A DNA stretch of 64,000 bases from Aquila chrysaetos chrysaetos (lineage: Eukaryota > Chordata > Aves > Accipitriformes > Accipitridae), in the NCBI RefSeq assembly GCF_900496995.4, contig NW_024470325.1, positions 1,025,012 to 1,089,011 of the forward strand, given 5' to 3'. The position numbers and the translations under genes are program-made. Shown piece after piece: positions 47,560 through 58,490 of the stretch. The notes under the pieces are model-generated. The model searched no databases. It saw only the letters and a program-made list of their open reading frames with translations, and was not told the origin of the DNA. Positions within the stretch are counted from its first letter, which is position 1; every line of letters starts with the position of its first letter.

Positions 47560-48545
47560 GGATGGTGGGGCAGGGAAGTATACTGCCACAGGCATCCACA
47601 ACTTCTGTGGCCAACCTGTTCCAGTGCCTCACCACGCTCCCAGTGAAGAATTTCTTCCTTACATCTAATCTAAATCTACCCTCTTTCGGTTTAAAGCCAT
47701 TACCCCTTGTCATGTCACTACATGCGCTTGTAAAAAGCCCCTGTCCAGCTTTCCTATAGGCCCCCTTAAGTACTGGAAGGCTGCTAGAAGGTCTCCCCAG
47801 AGCCTTCTTTTCTCCAGGATGAACAACCCCAACTCTCTCAGCCTGTCTTCATAGGGGAGGTGCTCCAGCCCTCTCTCATCATCTTCATGGCCCTCCTCTG
47901 GACTCACTCCAACAGGTCCATGTCCTTCTTGTGTTGGGGGCCCCAGAGATGAAGGCGGTTCTCCAGGTGGGGTCTCACGAGAGCAGGGTAGAGGGGGAGA
48001 ATCACCTCCCTTGACCTGCTGCTTACGCTTCTTTTGATGCAGCTGAGGATATGGTTGGCTTCCTGGGCTGCAAGTGCACACTGCTGGGTCACGTTGAGCT
48101 CCGCATCAACCAGTACCCCCAAGTACTTCTCTGCAGGGCTTCTCTCAATCTACTCATTGCCAAGCCTGGATTTATGCGTGGGATTGCCTTGACCCATGTG
48201 TAGCACCTTGCGCTTGGCCTGTGTGAACTTCATGAGGTTTACACGGGCCCACCTCTGAAGCCTGTCAAAGTCCCTCTGGATGGCATCCCTTCCCTCCAGC
48301 ATGGCAACTGCACCACACAGCTTGGTGTCGTTGGCAAACCTGCTGAGGGTGCGCTCAATCCCACTGTCCACGTAGCCAAGAAAGATGTTAAACAGGGCCT
48401 GTCCCACTACCAGCCCCTGAGGAATGCCACTCGTCACTGCTCTCCACTTGGACATCCAGCCGTTGACCGCAACTCTTTGAGTGTGACCATCCTGCCAGTT
48501 CCTTATCCACCGCGTGGTCCATCTGTCAAAATACATGTTTCTCCA
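47560..48545 (-). mobile_element. CR1 LINE ORF2 C-terminus and 3' region
   Basis: The minus strand encodes the end of CR1 reverse transcriptase in broken frames. It has a VTSGIPQGLVVGQALFNIFL motif, then FANDTKLCG (the catalytic FADD box with one Asp changed to Asn), then the CR1 C-terminal blocks 'LQRWARVNLMKFTQAKRKVL' and '[20 protein letters not shown]'. The 3' UTR follows to about 47560. The frameshift near 48150 and the altered catalytic residue show it is dead. Confidence 0.93.
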
Positions 48546-48559
48546 ATTTAGAGACAAGG

Positions 48560-48850
48560 ATGTTGTGTGGGACAGTGTGTGTTTTGTTTTCATTTTGGTA
48601 TCCTATGCACGGATCTTCAATGCTGTGCTGAAGTTCCCTTCTGAGCAGGCACAAAGCCTTTTCCACATGCCTCCCTCACCTGGCCGTGATCTTCCTGTTT
48701 ATCAGCACTGCTGTGTTTGCCTATCTGAAGCCCCCCCCCCATCTCGTCCCCATCTCTGTACCTGGTGGAAGCAGTGCTATACTCAGTGATATCTTCAGCA
48801 GTGCATCCCCTTATTTACAGCACGAGGAACCAGCACCAGCACCAATACTG
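48560..48850 (+). pseudogene. Olfactory receptor C-terminal fragment (OR14-type), plus strand
   Basis: A plus-strand relic that covers TM5 to TM7 of an OR14-type receptor: VCFVFILVSYARIFNAVLKF with PSEQ, then a shifted frame with a 'CLPHLAV' type block and 'YLKPPP'. A 'TQ' near 48785 precedes the remains of the NPLIY region ('ccccttatttacagcacgag'). A C-run near 48730 adds a frameshift. The left edge adjoins the CR1 at 48545, which seems to have replaced the receptor's 5' part. Confidence 0.82.
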
Positions 48851-48871
48851 TGAGGGTCAGCACAGGACATC

Positions 48872-48905
48872 TGTCGTGGTTTAACCCCAGCCAACTGGGG
48901 GGTTA
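48872..48905 (-). mobile_element. LTR end fragment (ERVL-like family)
   Basis: The stretch tgtcgtggtttaaccccagc equals the 3' terminus (minus strand) of the LTR family seen at 53912. The rest of the LTR is missing. Confidence 0.6.
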
Positions 48906-48944
48906 AACTGGTTTAACTGTTTTTTTCTCGTTCATGTGGTTCTT

Positions 48945-49152
48945 TCTGGGGATTCCTTCGGGTCTTTTCCTCTTTGTCCCCATGCACATGTTCTTCTGAG
49001 GTTGGCATTTGGTCCTGGTTTTCTATTTTCATAGCTCACAAGGCCTGTGTCTTGCTGCACCTTGCAAAGCCCCGAGTCTGCCCCAGTAACCCTGTATGGC
49101 CACCCTGCAGGGCTGGGCTGGGATGTGGGAGCCTCCCAGTCTGGCTCACAGG
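48945..49152 (+). repeat. Dispersed repeat, second copy
   Basis: Paralogue of 45690-45905 in the same orientation. The two copies bracket the CR1 segments and the OR fragment. Confidence 0.65.
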
Positions 49153-49329
49153 ACTGGGCTCTTCTTTGCACGTGACAGGATTTGTTATGAGGGCCACCTG
49201 GAGGCGTCCTAGAAAGAGGCCATAGTCTTTGGGCATGTTCCAGCTTGTCCATGCCCCACCACCTTTCAGGCACCCTTCCATACTCTTGAAGTCCCCACAC
49301 ACACGCACTAGACCAGTCAGGGCTCATTC

Positions 49330-49640
49330 TGCAGCCTGATGAAGTGGGCAGCCCCAGCCTGGCCTTTTCCTTTTGTTTCTATTCACACTTATAATTCTTC
49401 AGTCCATTAGGTCTTATTAAAGAAGGTTTTATCCATTTCATACCTATGCTTTTGTGGCTATGTTAATTTGGGTTCTATAGCTTTATAAATGTTCTCTCTC
49501 TCCATATATATAAATAGTAAGGTGAACCTTACCATCAAACTTACTGAACCTTGTCAAACCAGTGTTAAAACTTTGTTAAATTCCATTGAACTTACTGAAC
49601 TCTGCCAAATTATTATTTTACCTCAATACAACGTACTGCT
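49330..49640. other. AT-rich stretch with internal repeats
   Basis: AT-rich sequence in a GC-rich surrounding. It holds tatatataaata and two near-identical stretches (acttactgaaccttgtcaaa and acttactgaactctgccaaa). It may be an LTR remnant, but no termini are visible. Confidence 0.35.
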
Positions 49641-50199
49641 GCTGCTCTCTTTTGAATGAGGTGCATTCTGCTCTTCTGCGACACTGTGGGAGGCTAAGGT
49701 CCTTCTTGTCCACTCTCTCCTAGTAGAACACCTGTGAGGAAGAACCTTTTTCTTCTTTGGTCATTGCTGAAAGAAATGGTGAAGGAAGTTCAGAGAGGTG
49801 AAACATGGAGGGGTGTGCTTCTGAGTATTAAGAGTCCCTAGATGTGCTCTGTGCCTTCTGAAAGGGGAGAAATGCCTTCTTCTAGAGGGCAATGTCACTG
49901 ATGCCTGCAGAACCCCTTCTGACTACACAGGTGGGATGTTCCACAGGCATGCTTCTTCCATACTGTGTATTTGAAGGCACAGGCCAGAAAGCCAAGGATG
50001 GGTATCATAGCAGACAGAGGAAATGGCAACGAGCCTTTCCAAGACGAGTGAGACAAATCTCACTGGGAGAGTGGGGGTTGTTCCTGGAGTCACTGTTGCG
50101 GTAAAAGGTAAAGGAATTTGGCAGAAAATAAACCCCCTTGCATTCCAGCTTATCCTCAGATGTCAGAGGCACTGGGGGTGGCTATGTTTAGTTTCTGAG

Positions 50200-51100
50200 T
50201 AATGTCCAATTCAGCACTATAAGTCCGGTGGTATAACTGTCACAGTGACGGATGTACTTATAGCACACTGCACTCTTGGCTTAGCCACGTTCAACACGTG
50301 AGAATTACTAGACTTAGGGAGTTTGGTCGCGTTAATGAACTATCAAGGCTAGGTTAATGAGCGGTGCAGTTTATTAAACCAACAGTACAGGTTCTTTTGG
50401 ATTGCCGGTGACAAATACGCTGTCTGCAAAGTATGTGCAAATGTTGAATACAGTGCGCAAAATCAAAAAAGAAAGCGACTCTCTATATAGAGAGATTTTT
50501 AAGTTTCCTGGGGAAGCACTCAGTACAGCCAAGTGTTCGAATCTCACCCAGTAGGCGTCCCTATGGGGAGGAAGAGAGGCTCAGCCCGTTGACTGGTCCC
50601 AGAAGCCAGCGATGTCCTCCTGACTCGTCTATGATGGTATCTTCCCTAATAGTCTTCCTCTTTGGGGGTCTTTTTGTACTATTTTTTCTTTTAGGTGGAG
50701 CTTGAGTGAGTCTAGGCATACATACCTTTACTTTGATTGGCATAAAGCTCTCTTGCTTTGCTTTTAAAGGTATATGCTAGAAAAAATTCAGAGCGCATGC
50801 TCCATTGGGGAGTGGTTGCACCTTGGAGGTGGGTAACTTTGGGGATGGAGGTGTGTTTTGGTAGTATAATGATAGTATACAAGCAAAGTTCACCCAGAGG
50901 ACATGATTTAGCATGTCACTACTCCAGAACAGGGCACTTATGATACAAATCAGAGGTAAGGCCATAGGGTTGACAGAACCCCCATTGTTTCACCTCCTTG
51001 CTTCAGTCGATTCAATGCAGGGACCTTCCATTCTTGTTCCAGTAGTTCCAGTTCCCTATCCCTGCGGTGATATCACAGAGCCTGGCCGTGGTGTCTCCAC
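50200..51100 (-). mobile_element. Possible LTR or retroviral remnant
   Basis: Minus-strand features include ggtttaataaactgcaccgc near 50370, which holds an aataaa, and an AT-rich tctatatagagag near 50483. The composition differs from the flanks. No coding frame is recognisable, and I did not find two matching termini. Confidence 0.35.
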
Positions 51101-51863
51101 TCTGCTCCACCCTCCGTGTTGTTTCTCTTAGAGTCAGCATCCCAAGCTCCCCTGGCGTTGCTAACATCTAAGCTTGCAGGTTATGTTGCTGAGGGAATTA
51201 TCATGGAACAGATCTCTTGCATATCCACTGCATTCCACCCTGGAGGTTTACCTTCCCTTAAGGGCGGGGACAAATCAGTAAGTCACCTCCAGCAATCACT
51301 CCACAGTCACACAGAGAAATGTCAGGGCTCTGTGAGGTGTCCACATCTGAGCTGTTCTCATGCACTCCTCATACACACAGGGTGTTCAGAGACACGGGTC
51401 CTACCCTTGCACACACATGGGTGGTGCATTGTGGCAGTCATAGCATCTCTCTGGCCTCCTCTTGACACTCCCAGAGGCTGGCAGGTGCCTCAGCCCTGCG
51501 GTGGATTGCCCTGCTCTGCACTCATCGGAGGTGCCCCAAGGCATGAGGAATGGACACGGGGACCTCAGGTCAAGGAAGCACATCCCAGCGCTGCATTCTG
51601 TTGGTTTCCCAGGGGACGTTACTCTCAAAGTGAAGTAACTTCAGGACACTGACATTCATGGGATCCCCAGGAATAGCTGATGGCATTTGTGCTCACTCAG
51701 GTTCGTCTCCCCACACGCATGCAATTTGCGTGCTTACAACTCATCTCTACAATGTAAGCATGGACAACATTATCAGAAGTGAAAAAACAAAATAAAAAAA
51801 AATAAATCAAAACAACATCAACAACTACAAAACATATAAAAGACAGGTTGGGCCTGTAATGAG

Positions 51864-52835
51864 TTACGTTATGAGTGATATGCAGAAGAAGATGGGCAGT
51901 ATATTGCTACTAAAAAAACTTCTGGTCCTAAGTTTCTGAACTGCATCCTTGAGCTCCTGGTTCCTCACGCTGTAGATGAGGGGGTTCAGTGCTGGAGGCA
52001 CCACTGAGTACAGAACTGCCACCACCAGGTCCTGGTGTGGGGACGAGATGGAGTGGGGCTTCAGGTAGGTAAACATGCCCGTACTGACATACATGGAGAC
52101 CACGGCCAGGTGAGGGAGGCACATGGAAAAGGCTTTGTGCCGTCCCTGCTCAGAGGGGATCCTCAGCACGACCCTGAAGATCTGCACGTAAGACAGCAGA
52201 ATAAAACCAAAACACCCAAATGCCACACAGACACTAACCACAATAAGCCCAGCCTCCCTGAGGTAGGCATCTGAGCAGGAGAGCTTGAGGATCTGGGGAA
52301 CTTCACAGAAGAACTGGTCCACAGCATTGCCCTTGCAGAATGGTAGTGAAAATGTGTTGGCAGTGTGCAGCACAGCAGTGAGAAACCCACTGCCCCAGGC
52401 AGCTGCTGCCATGTGGACACAAGCTCTGCTGCCCAGGAGGGTCCCATAGTGCAGGGGTTTGCAGATGGCAACGTAGCGGTCATAGGCCATGATGGTGAGA
52501 AGATAAAACTCTGCTGACATCAGAATAAAAAAGAAAAAAACCTGAGAAGCACACCCTTGGTAGGAGGTGGCCCTGGTGTCCCAGAGCGAGTTGGCCATGG
52601 ATTTGGGGACAGTGGTGGAGATGTAACCGAGGTCGAGGAGGGCGAGGTTGAGGAGGAAGAAGTACATGGGGGTGTGGAGGTGGTGGTCACAGGCTACGGC
52701 AGTGATGATGAGGCCATTGGCCAGGAGGGCAGCCAGGTAGATGCCCAGGAAGAGCCAGAAGTGCAAGAGCTGCAGGTCCCGTGTGTCTGCAAATGCCAAG
52801 AGGAAGAACTCACTCATGGAGCTGCCATTGGACAT
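51864..52835 (-). CDS. Olfactory receptor, OR14-type, intact
   Basis: A single-exon odorant receptor of 323 residues. It is a seven-transmembrane G-protein-coupled receptor that would signal through G-olf and adenylate cyclase in olfactory neurons. I start it at the ATG at 52835 (MSNGSSMSEFFLLAFAD, with the usual N-terminal N-glycosylation site NGS). An upstream in-frame extension is open but crosses a good splice acceptor (ttccttcttag near 52865), as expected for an untranslated first exon. Landmarks in order are GLIITAVACDHHLHTPMYFF, MAYDRYVAICKPLHYG, the second loop with LSCSD, a KAFSMCLPHL block before TM6, and NPLIYSVRNQELKDAVQ. The TM3 Cys and the loop cysteines are present, and length and motifs are complete. 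The closest relatives in the window are the pseudogene at 12438-13396 and the tails at 9107, 29617 and 48560, so this is the surviving member of a local family. Exact subfamily and ligand are unknown. Confidence 0.96.
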   Translation of the reverse strand: MSNGSSMSEFFLLAFADTRDLQLLHFWLFLGIYLAALLANGLIITAVACDHHLHTPMYFFLLNLALLDLGYISTTVPKSMANSLWDTRATSYQGCASQVFFFFILMSAEFYLLTIMAYDRYVAICKPLHYGTLLGSRACVHMAAAAWGSGFLTAVLHTANTFSLPFCKGNAVDQFFCEVPQILKLSCSDAYLREAGLIVVSVCVAFGCFGFILLSYVQIFRVVLRIPSEQGRHKAFSMCLPHLAVVSMYVSTGMFTYLKPHSISSPHQDLVVAVLYSVVPPALNPLIYSVRNQELKDAVQKLRTRSFFSSNILPIFFCISLIT

Positions 52836-52854
52836 TTGCTGGTTCTTGAAATGG

Positions 52855-52866
52855 GGGCGTTGCCCT
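52855..52866 (-). promoter_or_regulatory. Splice acceptor before the OR coding exon
   Basis: The minus strand reads cttttccttcttag followed by ggcaacgcc about 30 bases upstream of the start codon. It implies a non-coding first exon further upstream and favours the ATG at 52835. Confidence 0.6.
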
Positions 52867-53911
52867 AAGAAGGAAAAGACGGGAAAATTACAGCAGAATT
52901 CTCTGAGCAAAGCCACGCCATTCTTCTTAGAAATCCACCCCCACACGAATTCCAGTGCATTTCCTCTCTTTGCTTTGTGCTGGCTGAGTGTGCTTTGAAG
53001 AGCAGGACTTCTGCCCATATGCTGCCAAGGAGTCAGCTGTGCCCTGCTGGTTTGTGACAGCAACCAATGTCAGTTGTAATCCACATTTAATGGAAAAGTT
53101 CAATGCCTGCACACAGGACTCACAAGAGTGTAGTCTACAGAAGAGAGGCTTAGCATGTCTTTATGATATTTTTTCTCTGGGTTTTTTTTTTTTTTTCTTT
53201 TCCCCCAGCATCACAACTGGCGAGTACTATTTTTAGGGGTAGAAATCCTCATTCTTGTGACTGAAAGTGTGGAGTCTTAAGACAAAACAGGCAAAAGGGC
53301 TCAGTGCTCTGTGGCTCAGCGCAGTCAGGAGAGCTGCGGTGTCCATCCGTCTTGTTCCCAGCTGCCCTGCACTTTCACTTCTGCTACCTCGAGGATGACT
53401 GCACATACAAATTACTCTTAAAAAAAAAGAACAAATAACTGGACTCTGATGAAAGCAGGGGAATCTTGTTTCAAAGGGCAGATCTCCAAGCTCTTCTTTT
53501 TCCAGCACAGAGGTGTAGCTGTGATGGAGAGGGCAGGACACAGCCCCTCTCAGAGAGAAGCAGCAGGATCTGAGAGGAGACTGGCAACCTACAAGGGATG
53601 GCTCAGCACTCCCGAGGATCCTACAGGAGAGCCACACCTTTCTGGTGGGCAGCACGCAAGCCCAGCAGGACAGGCCAAACAGACGGTCAGGTGTCCTGAA
53701 GATAGTATGTCTTAAATGGAGTCAGCTCATTGCCCAGCAGACATCTACAGTAAAGGACCAAAAGAGAGCTGCCTGAATGCAGCCTCTCCCAATCCTTGCT
53801 TGCAATTTCCTCCCACTCCCTGCCCATGCCTCGGCTGCTTGGAGCTGTATTTGCCAGCAACTGTTTCTCTTTCCCCAGGTCTCCTCCCTGTCCCTGATCA
53901 CAGATCCCATC
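52867..53911. other. 5' flank of the intact olfactory receptor gene
   Basis: Non-coding. It is paralogous in patches to the flank of the OR pseudogene (for example 53280-53400 with about 13890-13975). A T-rich run lies at 53180-53200. Confidence 0.55.
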
Positions 53912-54493
53912 TGTCGTGGTTTAACCCCAGCCAGCAACTAAGCACCACGCAGCCGCTCACTCACTCTCCCCCCCCACCCAGTGGGATCGGGGAGAAAATC
54001 GGAAAAAGAAGTAAAACTCATGGATTGAGATAAGAACGGTTTAATAGAACAGAAAAGAAGAAACTAATCATGATAATGATAACACTAATTAAATGACAAC
54101 AGCAATAATGAAAGGATTGGAATGTACAATTGATGCGCAGTGCAATTGTTCACCACCCGCCGACCGGCACCCAGCTAGTCCCCCGGGCGGCGATTCCCTG
54201 CCCCCACTCCCCAGTTCCTATACTAGATGGGACGTCACAGGGTATGGAATACCCCGTTGGCCAGTTTGGGTCAGGTGCCCTGGCTGTGTCCTGTGCCAAC
54301 TTCTTGTGCCCCTCCAGCTTTCTCGCTGGCTGGGGACGAGAAGCTGAAAAATCCTTGACTTCAGTCTAAACACTACTTAGCAACAACTGAAAACATCAGT
54401 GTTATCAACATTCTTCTCATACTGAACTCAAAACATAGCACCGTACCAGCTACTAGGAAGACAGTTAACTCTATCCCAGCTGAAACCAGGACA
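53912..54493 (-). mobile_element. Solo LTR (ERVL-like family), minus strand
   Basis: 582 bases, with tgtcctggtttcag at the minus-strand start (54493) and accacgaca at its end (53912). The flanking 5-base direct repeats ccatc (53907-53911 and 54494-54498) are a clean target-site duplication. It is nearly identical to the provirus 5' LTR at 60267-60848, so the insertion is young. It is absent from the paralogous flank at about 14.3-14.8 kb. Confidence 0.95.
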
Positions 54494-55550
54494 CCATCCC
54501 ACCCAGTGTGTGCTCAGCTCTGCCCTGCAGACATCTTCTGGCAGCAAGGCACTGCCCAGGGGGATCTCCGTGCTGGCAAGTGTTACAGAGAATAGCAGAT
54601 AAACCCTGAAGGGACCACAGCAATGATGATAATGCTTTCTGTAGGCTGAGGTGGCTGAAGTGACTTTATCTTTTTTTTTTCCCTTGAAAAGCCTATTCAT
54701 CACTCACTGTAATACCGTAGGAGTCTCGGTCTCTTGTGCAAACCTGACAGCTCCATTACCATTTCCACCCACCATCACAGCTGGAAAGTGAAAGCACCAA
54801 CCTTGGAAAGCACCTTGACTCCCAGGTAGCCCCTGCCTTGATGTCCGTCTTGAAAAGTGCCCTGTGAAGTGTCCCAGGGGTGATCTGGAGCTGTGAACAG
54901 CCCTGACCTGCACAGCACCCTCTTGAGAGCAGAACGACCCTGCCCTGCACTACTGGGGGTTGCTCCTTCCACCCAGAGCTTCTCCTTGCAGTGCCATGGG
55001 GAGCTCCCCAGGCAGGCTGAGTGCTGAACCTGGAAGGCAGCAGAGTCCCTGCCCCAGCACACAGTCCCCTGGAGTGCAGGGAGCCTGCTCTGAAATACAG
55101 CCCTGGGCACCTCTAGCCACACACTGGGGCTTCACAGCTATTCAAAATTGCCTAAAAAAAGCCCCCTCCTTACAGATAACACAAGCTGTGGGCTGTGCCA
55201 GCTTTAGGAGATGCCTCCAGGAACTACAGCTGCATTGCCCTGCACCCAGAGACTTACCGTGTCAAGAGCTGCAATGATTTCTCCTCTTTTGAGCTCTCAG
55301 TCATCCTCCCAATCCTGACTGCCTTTAAGCTCTTAATCTGCCTTGCTCATTGCCCTGAGGTACCCTGGGAGTGCCCTTCGCCCTGCTGCTCTTTGCAGAG
55401 GAGCTGCCCCTGGGCAGAGCTGTCTCTCTGCAGCGCAGCCCACTTGCCATCAACTCCTTCCCTCCCAGCAGCCTGGACCAGCTCAGCAGCAGAGGCCCAG
55501 CCCAAGGCATTTTAATGACCCCTCTGGTGGCTTTGACGCTAAATCCATGA
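54494..55550. other. Paralogous upstream flank of the OR gene, continued
   Basis: Non-coding and similar to 14690-15640 ('gcagagtccctgccccagca', 'agctttaggag', 'agaggagctgc' in the same order). Confidence 0.6.
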
Positions 55551-55559
55551 GCCTCAGAC

Positions 55560-55850
55560 CCTGAGAGAAAGTTGATGAAACCTCTCAAGCACTCAAATTT
55601 GCATTCAGATGCAAATTCCAAAGTGTCTTGGAGCATTAATGGGTCCCACTGAGGGACATTACTGACAAAGCAACCCTGGGGGCTGGTTAAAGCAGAAAAC
55701 AGGAGGCAGTGATGAAAGGTAGGCAACGGCAATGTAAAGGTGGCTCTGGAGGCTGAGTAAACCGGCATGTGTCTTATCAAGCCAAAGGGCCAGGCTCTGG
55801 CCCCTAGCCCTTGGGAAGGGAGATCCCGTCCCACACCCATGGCTCAGGGC
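55560..55850 (-). repeat. Low-copy repeat related to 1745-2030 and 22177-22460
   Basis: The reverse complement shares ordered blocks with those regions: 'ggaagagccctgagccatg', 'cagtaatgtccctcagtggg' and 'cccattaatgct'. The family is unknown. Confidence 0.6.
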
Positions 55851-56249
55851 TCTTCCTGCTGCAGTGTTTTGTAAGGACTTGCAATGCCAAGTGCAGGACT
55901 ATGGTATGACACCTCCCAGGCTCTTGGGTGGAGACAAGGAGGCCATGACGGCATAGTGCTGTAAGGGTTAGGTGTCTCCCAATAGGCCTTGGTGACACAG
56001 ACAACAGCCACAGCCACCTGGAGAAAGAATTCCGCTCTCCTGGGGGCTTTCAACCTTGTCAGCTCCCTTGACCATCTCCACCACAGGCTGTCCTGTGGTG
56101 TCCTATGCCTGCACCTGTTTCCTTGAAGGCTGTTGATGTCCACTGTGCTTACCAACCTTGCTCTCACTTGAGCATCTTCCTACCCTTACTGCTATCTCTC
56201 CATCCTCACAGGCTGTTCTTTGAAATACAAAGCTCCAGCTAATCCAGAC

Positions 56250-56520
56250 TTTTTCTGGGTGGACTATTCTACCACAGCACTGCACTTGGAGTGACGTTGC
56301 CGGTAACTCAAAGTGACGTGAAATCCTCATGTCCAGCCTCAACTTCCAAGGCTCCACTTTGTGCCATGATTTTTTTCTCGTATTGTTTCCCAATTTTGAG
56401 AAAAACTCCCCCACCTCTGAAACCATGAAACCACACCTCAACCAGTCTCAGGATAGTCTGGGTGGCCATGCTCATCCTAAGGCAGACCTGTATGCAGGTG
56501 GCCTTGTTCATGGCAAGCAT
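56250..56520 (-). mobile_element. CR1-like fragment
   Basis: The minus strand has 'gatgagcatggccacccaga' and 'ttggaagttgaggctggaca' in CR1-like order. Old and without an open frame. Confidence 0.45.
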
Positions 56521-57537
56521 GCACCACTGGCTTGTACGGTGTCCCTTGTAGTGCCCAGGGCCTTCTCCTCAGCGTCACTGCTCAGCCGGTCAGGTCCAAG
56601 CCTGCTCTGATGAACGAGATTATTCTTCCTCCTAATGCAGGACTGTCCACTCCTCCTTATAAACTTCAAGAGGTTTCTGTTGGCCAGAGTCCCAGAGTTT
56701 CTCGGGGCCCTCTGGACTGAAGCTCCATTTTATCGGCTGTTAGTGCCTGTGTGCAGATAGCTCACCCTGATGGTGGTGTCTCTCCCAAGATAACAGCATG
56801 AGGAGGCGCAGGGCTTTACAGACCCAGGTAGGATCCACCATGAGCACAGCCTTCAAAACACCAAATGAAAGGTGGTTTAGGTGTTTTAGCAAAGGCTTGC
56901 TTTACATTTGCAAGATAACATTTAATTTAAATTAATTTGTTTCTCTTTAAGTCGTCTATCTGTAAAACTAAAATAAAATAGCCATTCCATAAATGCCTGG
57001 AGCAGGAGGAAGGACACATTTTCACTTTGCATTCACATGAGAATACTTCTGAAAGGACAACCAAGTATAGCCCTGTCTTCAGATTTGCTGCACAAATGCT
57101 CTTCTCTCCAATCCCTGATGCACTGCAGTCATGCTGCTGGTCACTTGCCTGCCATAAAGTAACTAGAGATCTGTTGCACTAAGAGTAACAATGTAACAAA
57201 GATGCAACCTACCTGGTAAATTCTTACGATGTAAGCCAAAAAAGACAATGTTTTAATTTGAGCAGCGATAAAACCAGCATACAACTCCTTGTTAAAAAGT
57301 TTATATTGCCTGAAATTAAATTGAACAGTGGTTATGATTTTGTGCCTCCTCTTTAATACCTTCATTCAGAAAATTCACAGAAGTTTCAAATTACATCATC
57401 TTGTAGTGAGGTTCTTGCATCATAAAGGAGTAAAATCATCATGGGAGAGCCGATTTTTAACAAGCTCTCTGCCATTCAAATTCCCAGAATCTTATGCTCT
57501 AAGCAGAAATGCACAACCCTGAGGCAGCCATACAATT
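56521..57537. other. Non-coding stretch, AT-richer
   Basis: Nothing is recognised. Bases 56930-56990 are strongly AT-rich. Confidence 0.4.
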
Positions 57538-57652
57538 TTCTATGCCCCAGGGGTGGAAGCACAGCCCTATCTTTTGTCATGGACTAATCCAAACTGCACT
57601 GGAACAAGGCGATGCCCCTGAACATTTACAATACATAGATGACATCATAGCC
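57538..57652 (+). pseudogene. Short reverse transcriptase fragment of the ERVL-like family
   Basis: The plus strand matches the provirus pol at 63925-64000 (ccccaggggtggaa onward) and continues through a YIDD-type catalytic box (tacatagatgacatcat near 57635). It stops a few bases later, exactly where the 32-bp minisatellite begins. There is no LTR, gag or other pol sequence beside it. A short, isolated viral relic. Confidence 0.9.
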
Positions 57653-57654
57653 TC

Positions 57655-58490
57655 CATGCCGGTGCGGGCAGGGTAGACCTGGCCTCAATACCCGTGTGGG
57701 CGGGGTAGACCTGGCCTTCCTACCCTCCCGTGTGGGGTAGACCTGGCCTCCCTGCAAAGGCGAGAGGGGCAGACCTGGCCTCCCTGCCAGCGCGAGCAGG
57801 GTAGATCTGGCCTCTCTACCCAAGTGGGTGGGGTAAACCTGACCACCCTACTGGCAATGTCGGCGTAGACCTGACCTCCCTACCCACGCAGGCTGGGTAG
57901 ACCTGGCCTCCCTACTGGCGTGAGCGGGGTAGACTTTGCCTCCCTACTGGCAAGGGCAGGGTAGACCTCGACTCCCTACCAGCACAGCTGGGGAAGACCC
58001 GGCCTCCCTGCCCGCCCAGGCTGGGTAGATGTGTCCTCCATACCTATGCGGGCAAGGTAGACCTGGCCTCCATACTAGCACAGCTGGGGTAGACCTGGCC
58101 TCCCTACCGGCAAGGACGGGGTAGATCTGGCATCCCTACCTGCGCGGGCGGGGTAGACATGGCCTCCCAACCCGCGTGGGCAGGGTAGACCTGGCCTCTC
58201 TACTGGTGCGGGTGAGGTAGACCTGGCATCCACACCCATCGGACGGGGTAGACCTGGCCTCCCTTCCAGCGTGGGTGAGGTAGACCTGGCATCCACACCC
58301 GTCGGACGGGGTAGACCTGGCATTCCAACCGGCACAGGCGTGGAAGACCTGCCCTCACTAACTGCGCGGGGGGTAGAGCAGGCCTCCCTACACGCAAAGG
58401 CGGGTCAGACCTGGCCTCTCTACCCACAAGGGCTGGGTAAACATGGCCTCCCTACAGGCAAAGGCGGGCTAGACCTGGCATCCCTACCTG
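57655..58490 (+). repeat. 32-bp minisatellite, simple array
   Basis: About 26 imperfect units with the core gggtagacctggcctcccta followed by a CpG-rich spacer. Core starts at 57673, 57705 and 57737 give a period of exactly 32 bases. The minus-strand translation looks like a repetitive protein (GRPGLP-type), but the units vary in length, so I do not regard it as coding. Confidence 0.95.

Noticed and set aside
50530-50560. A B-box-like gttcgaatctcaccc that might mark another tRNA
   Set aside because: No matching A box, anticodon stem or acceptor pairing is found around it.
52836-53063. A 76-codon N-terminal extension of the intact OR
   Set aside because: It lacks a proper ATG, is not OR-like, and crosses a good splice acceptor. 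The normal OR start is at 52835.
57626-58427. Long minus-strand frames with GRPGLP-type repeats that look like a repetitive structural protein
   Set aside because: They are translations of the 32-bp minisatellite. 32 is not a multiple of three, frames change along the array, and there is no start context or splice signal.
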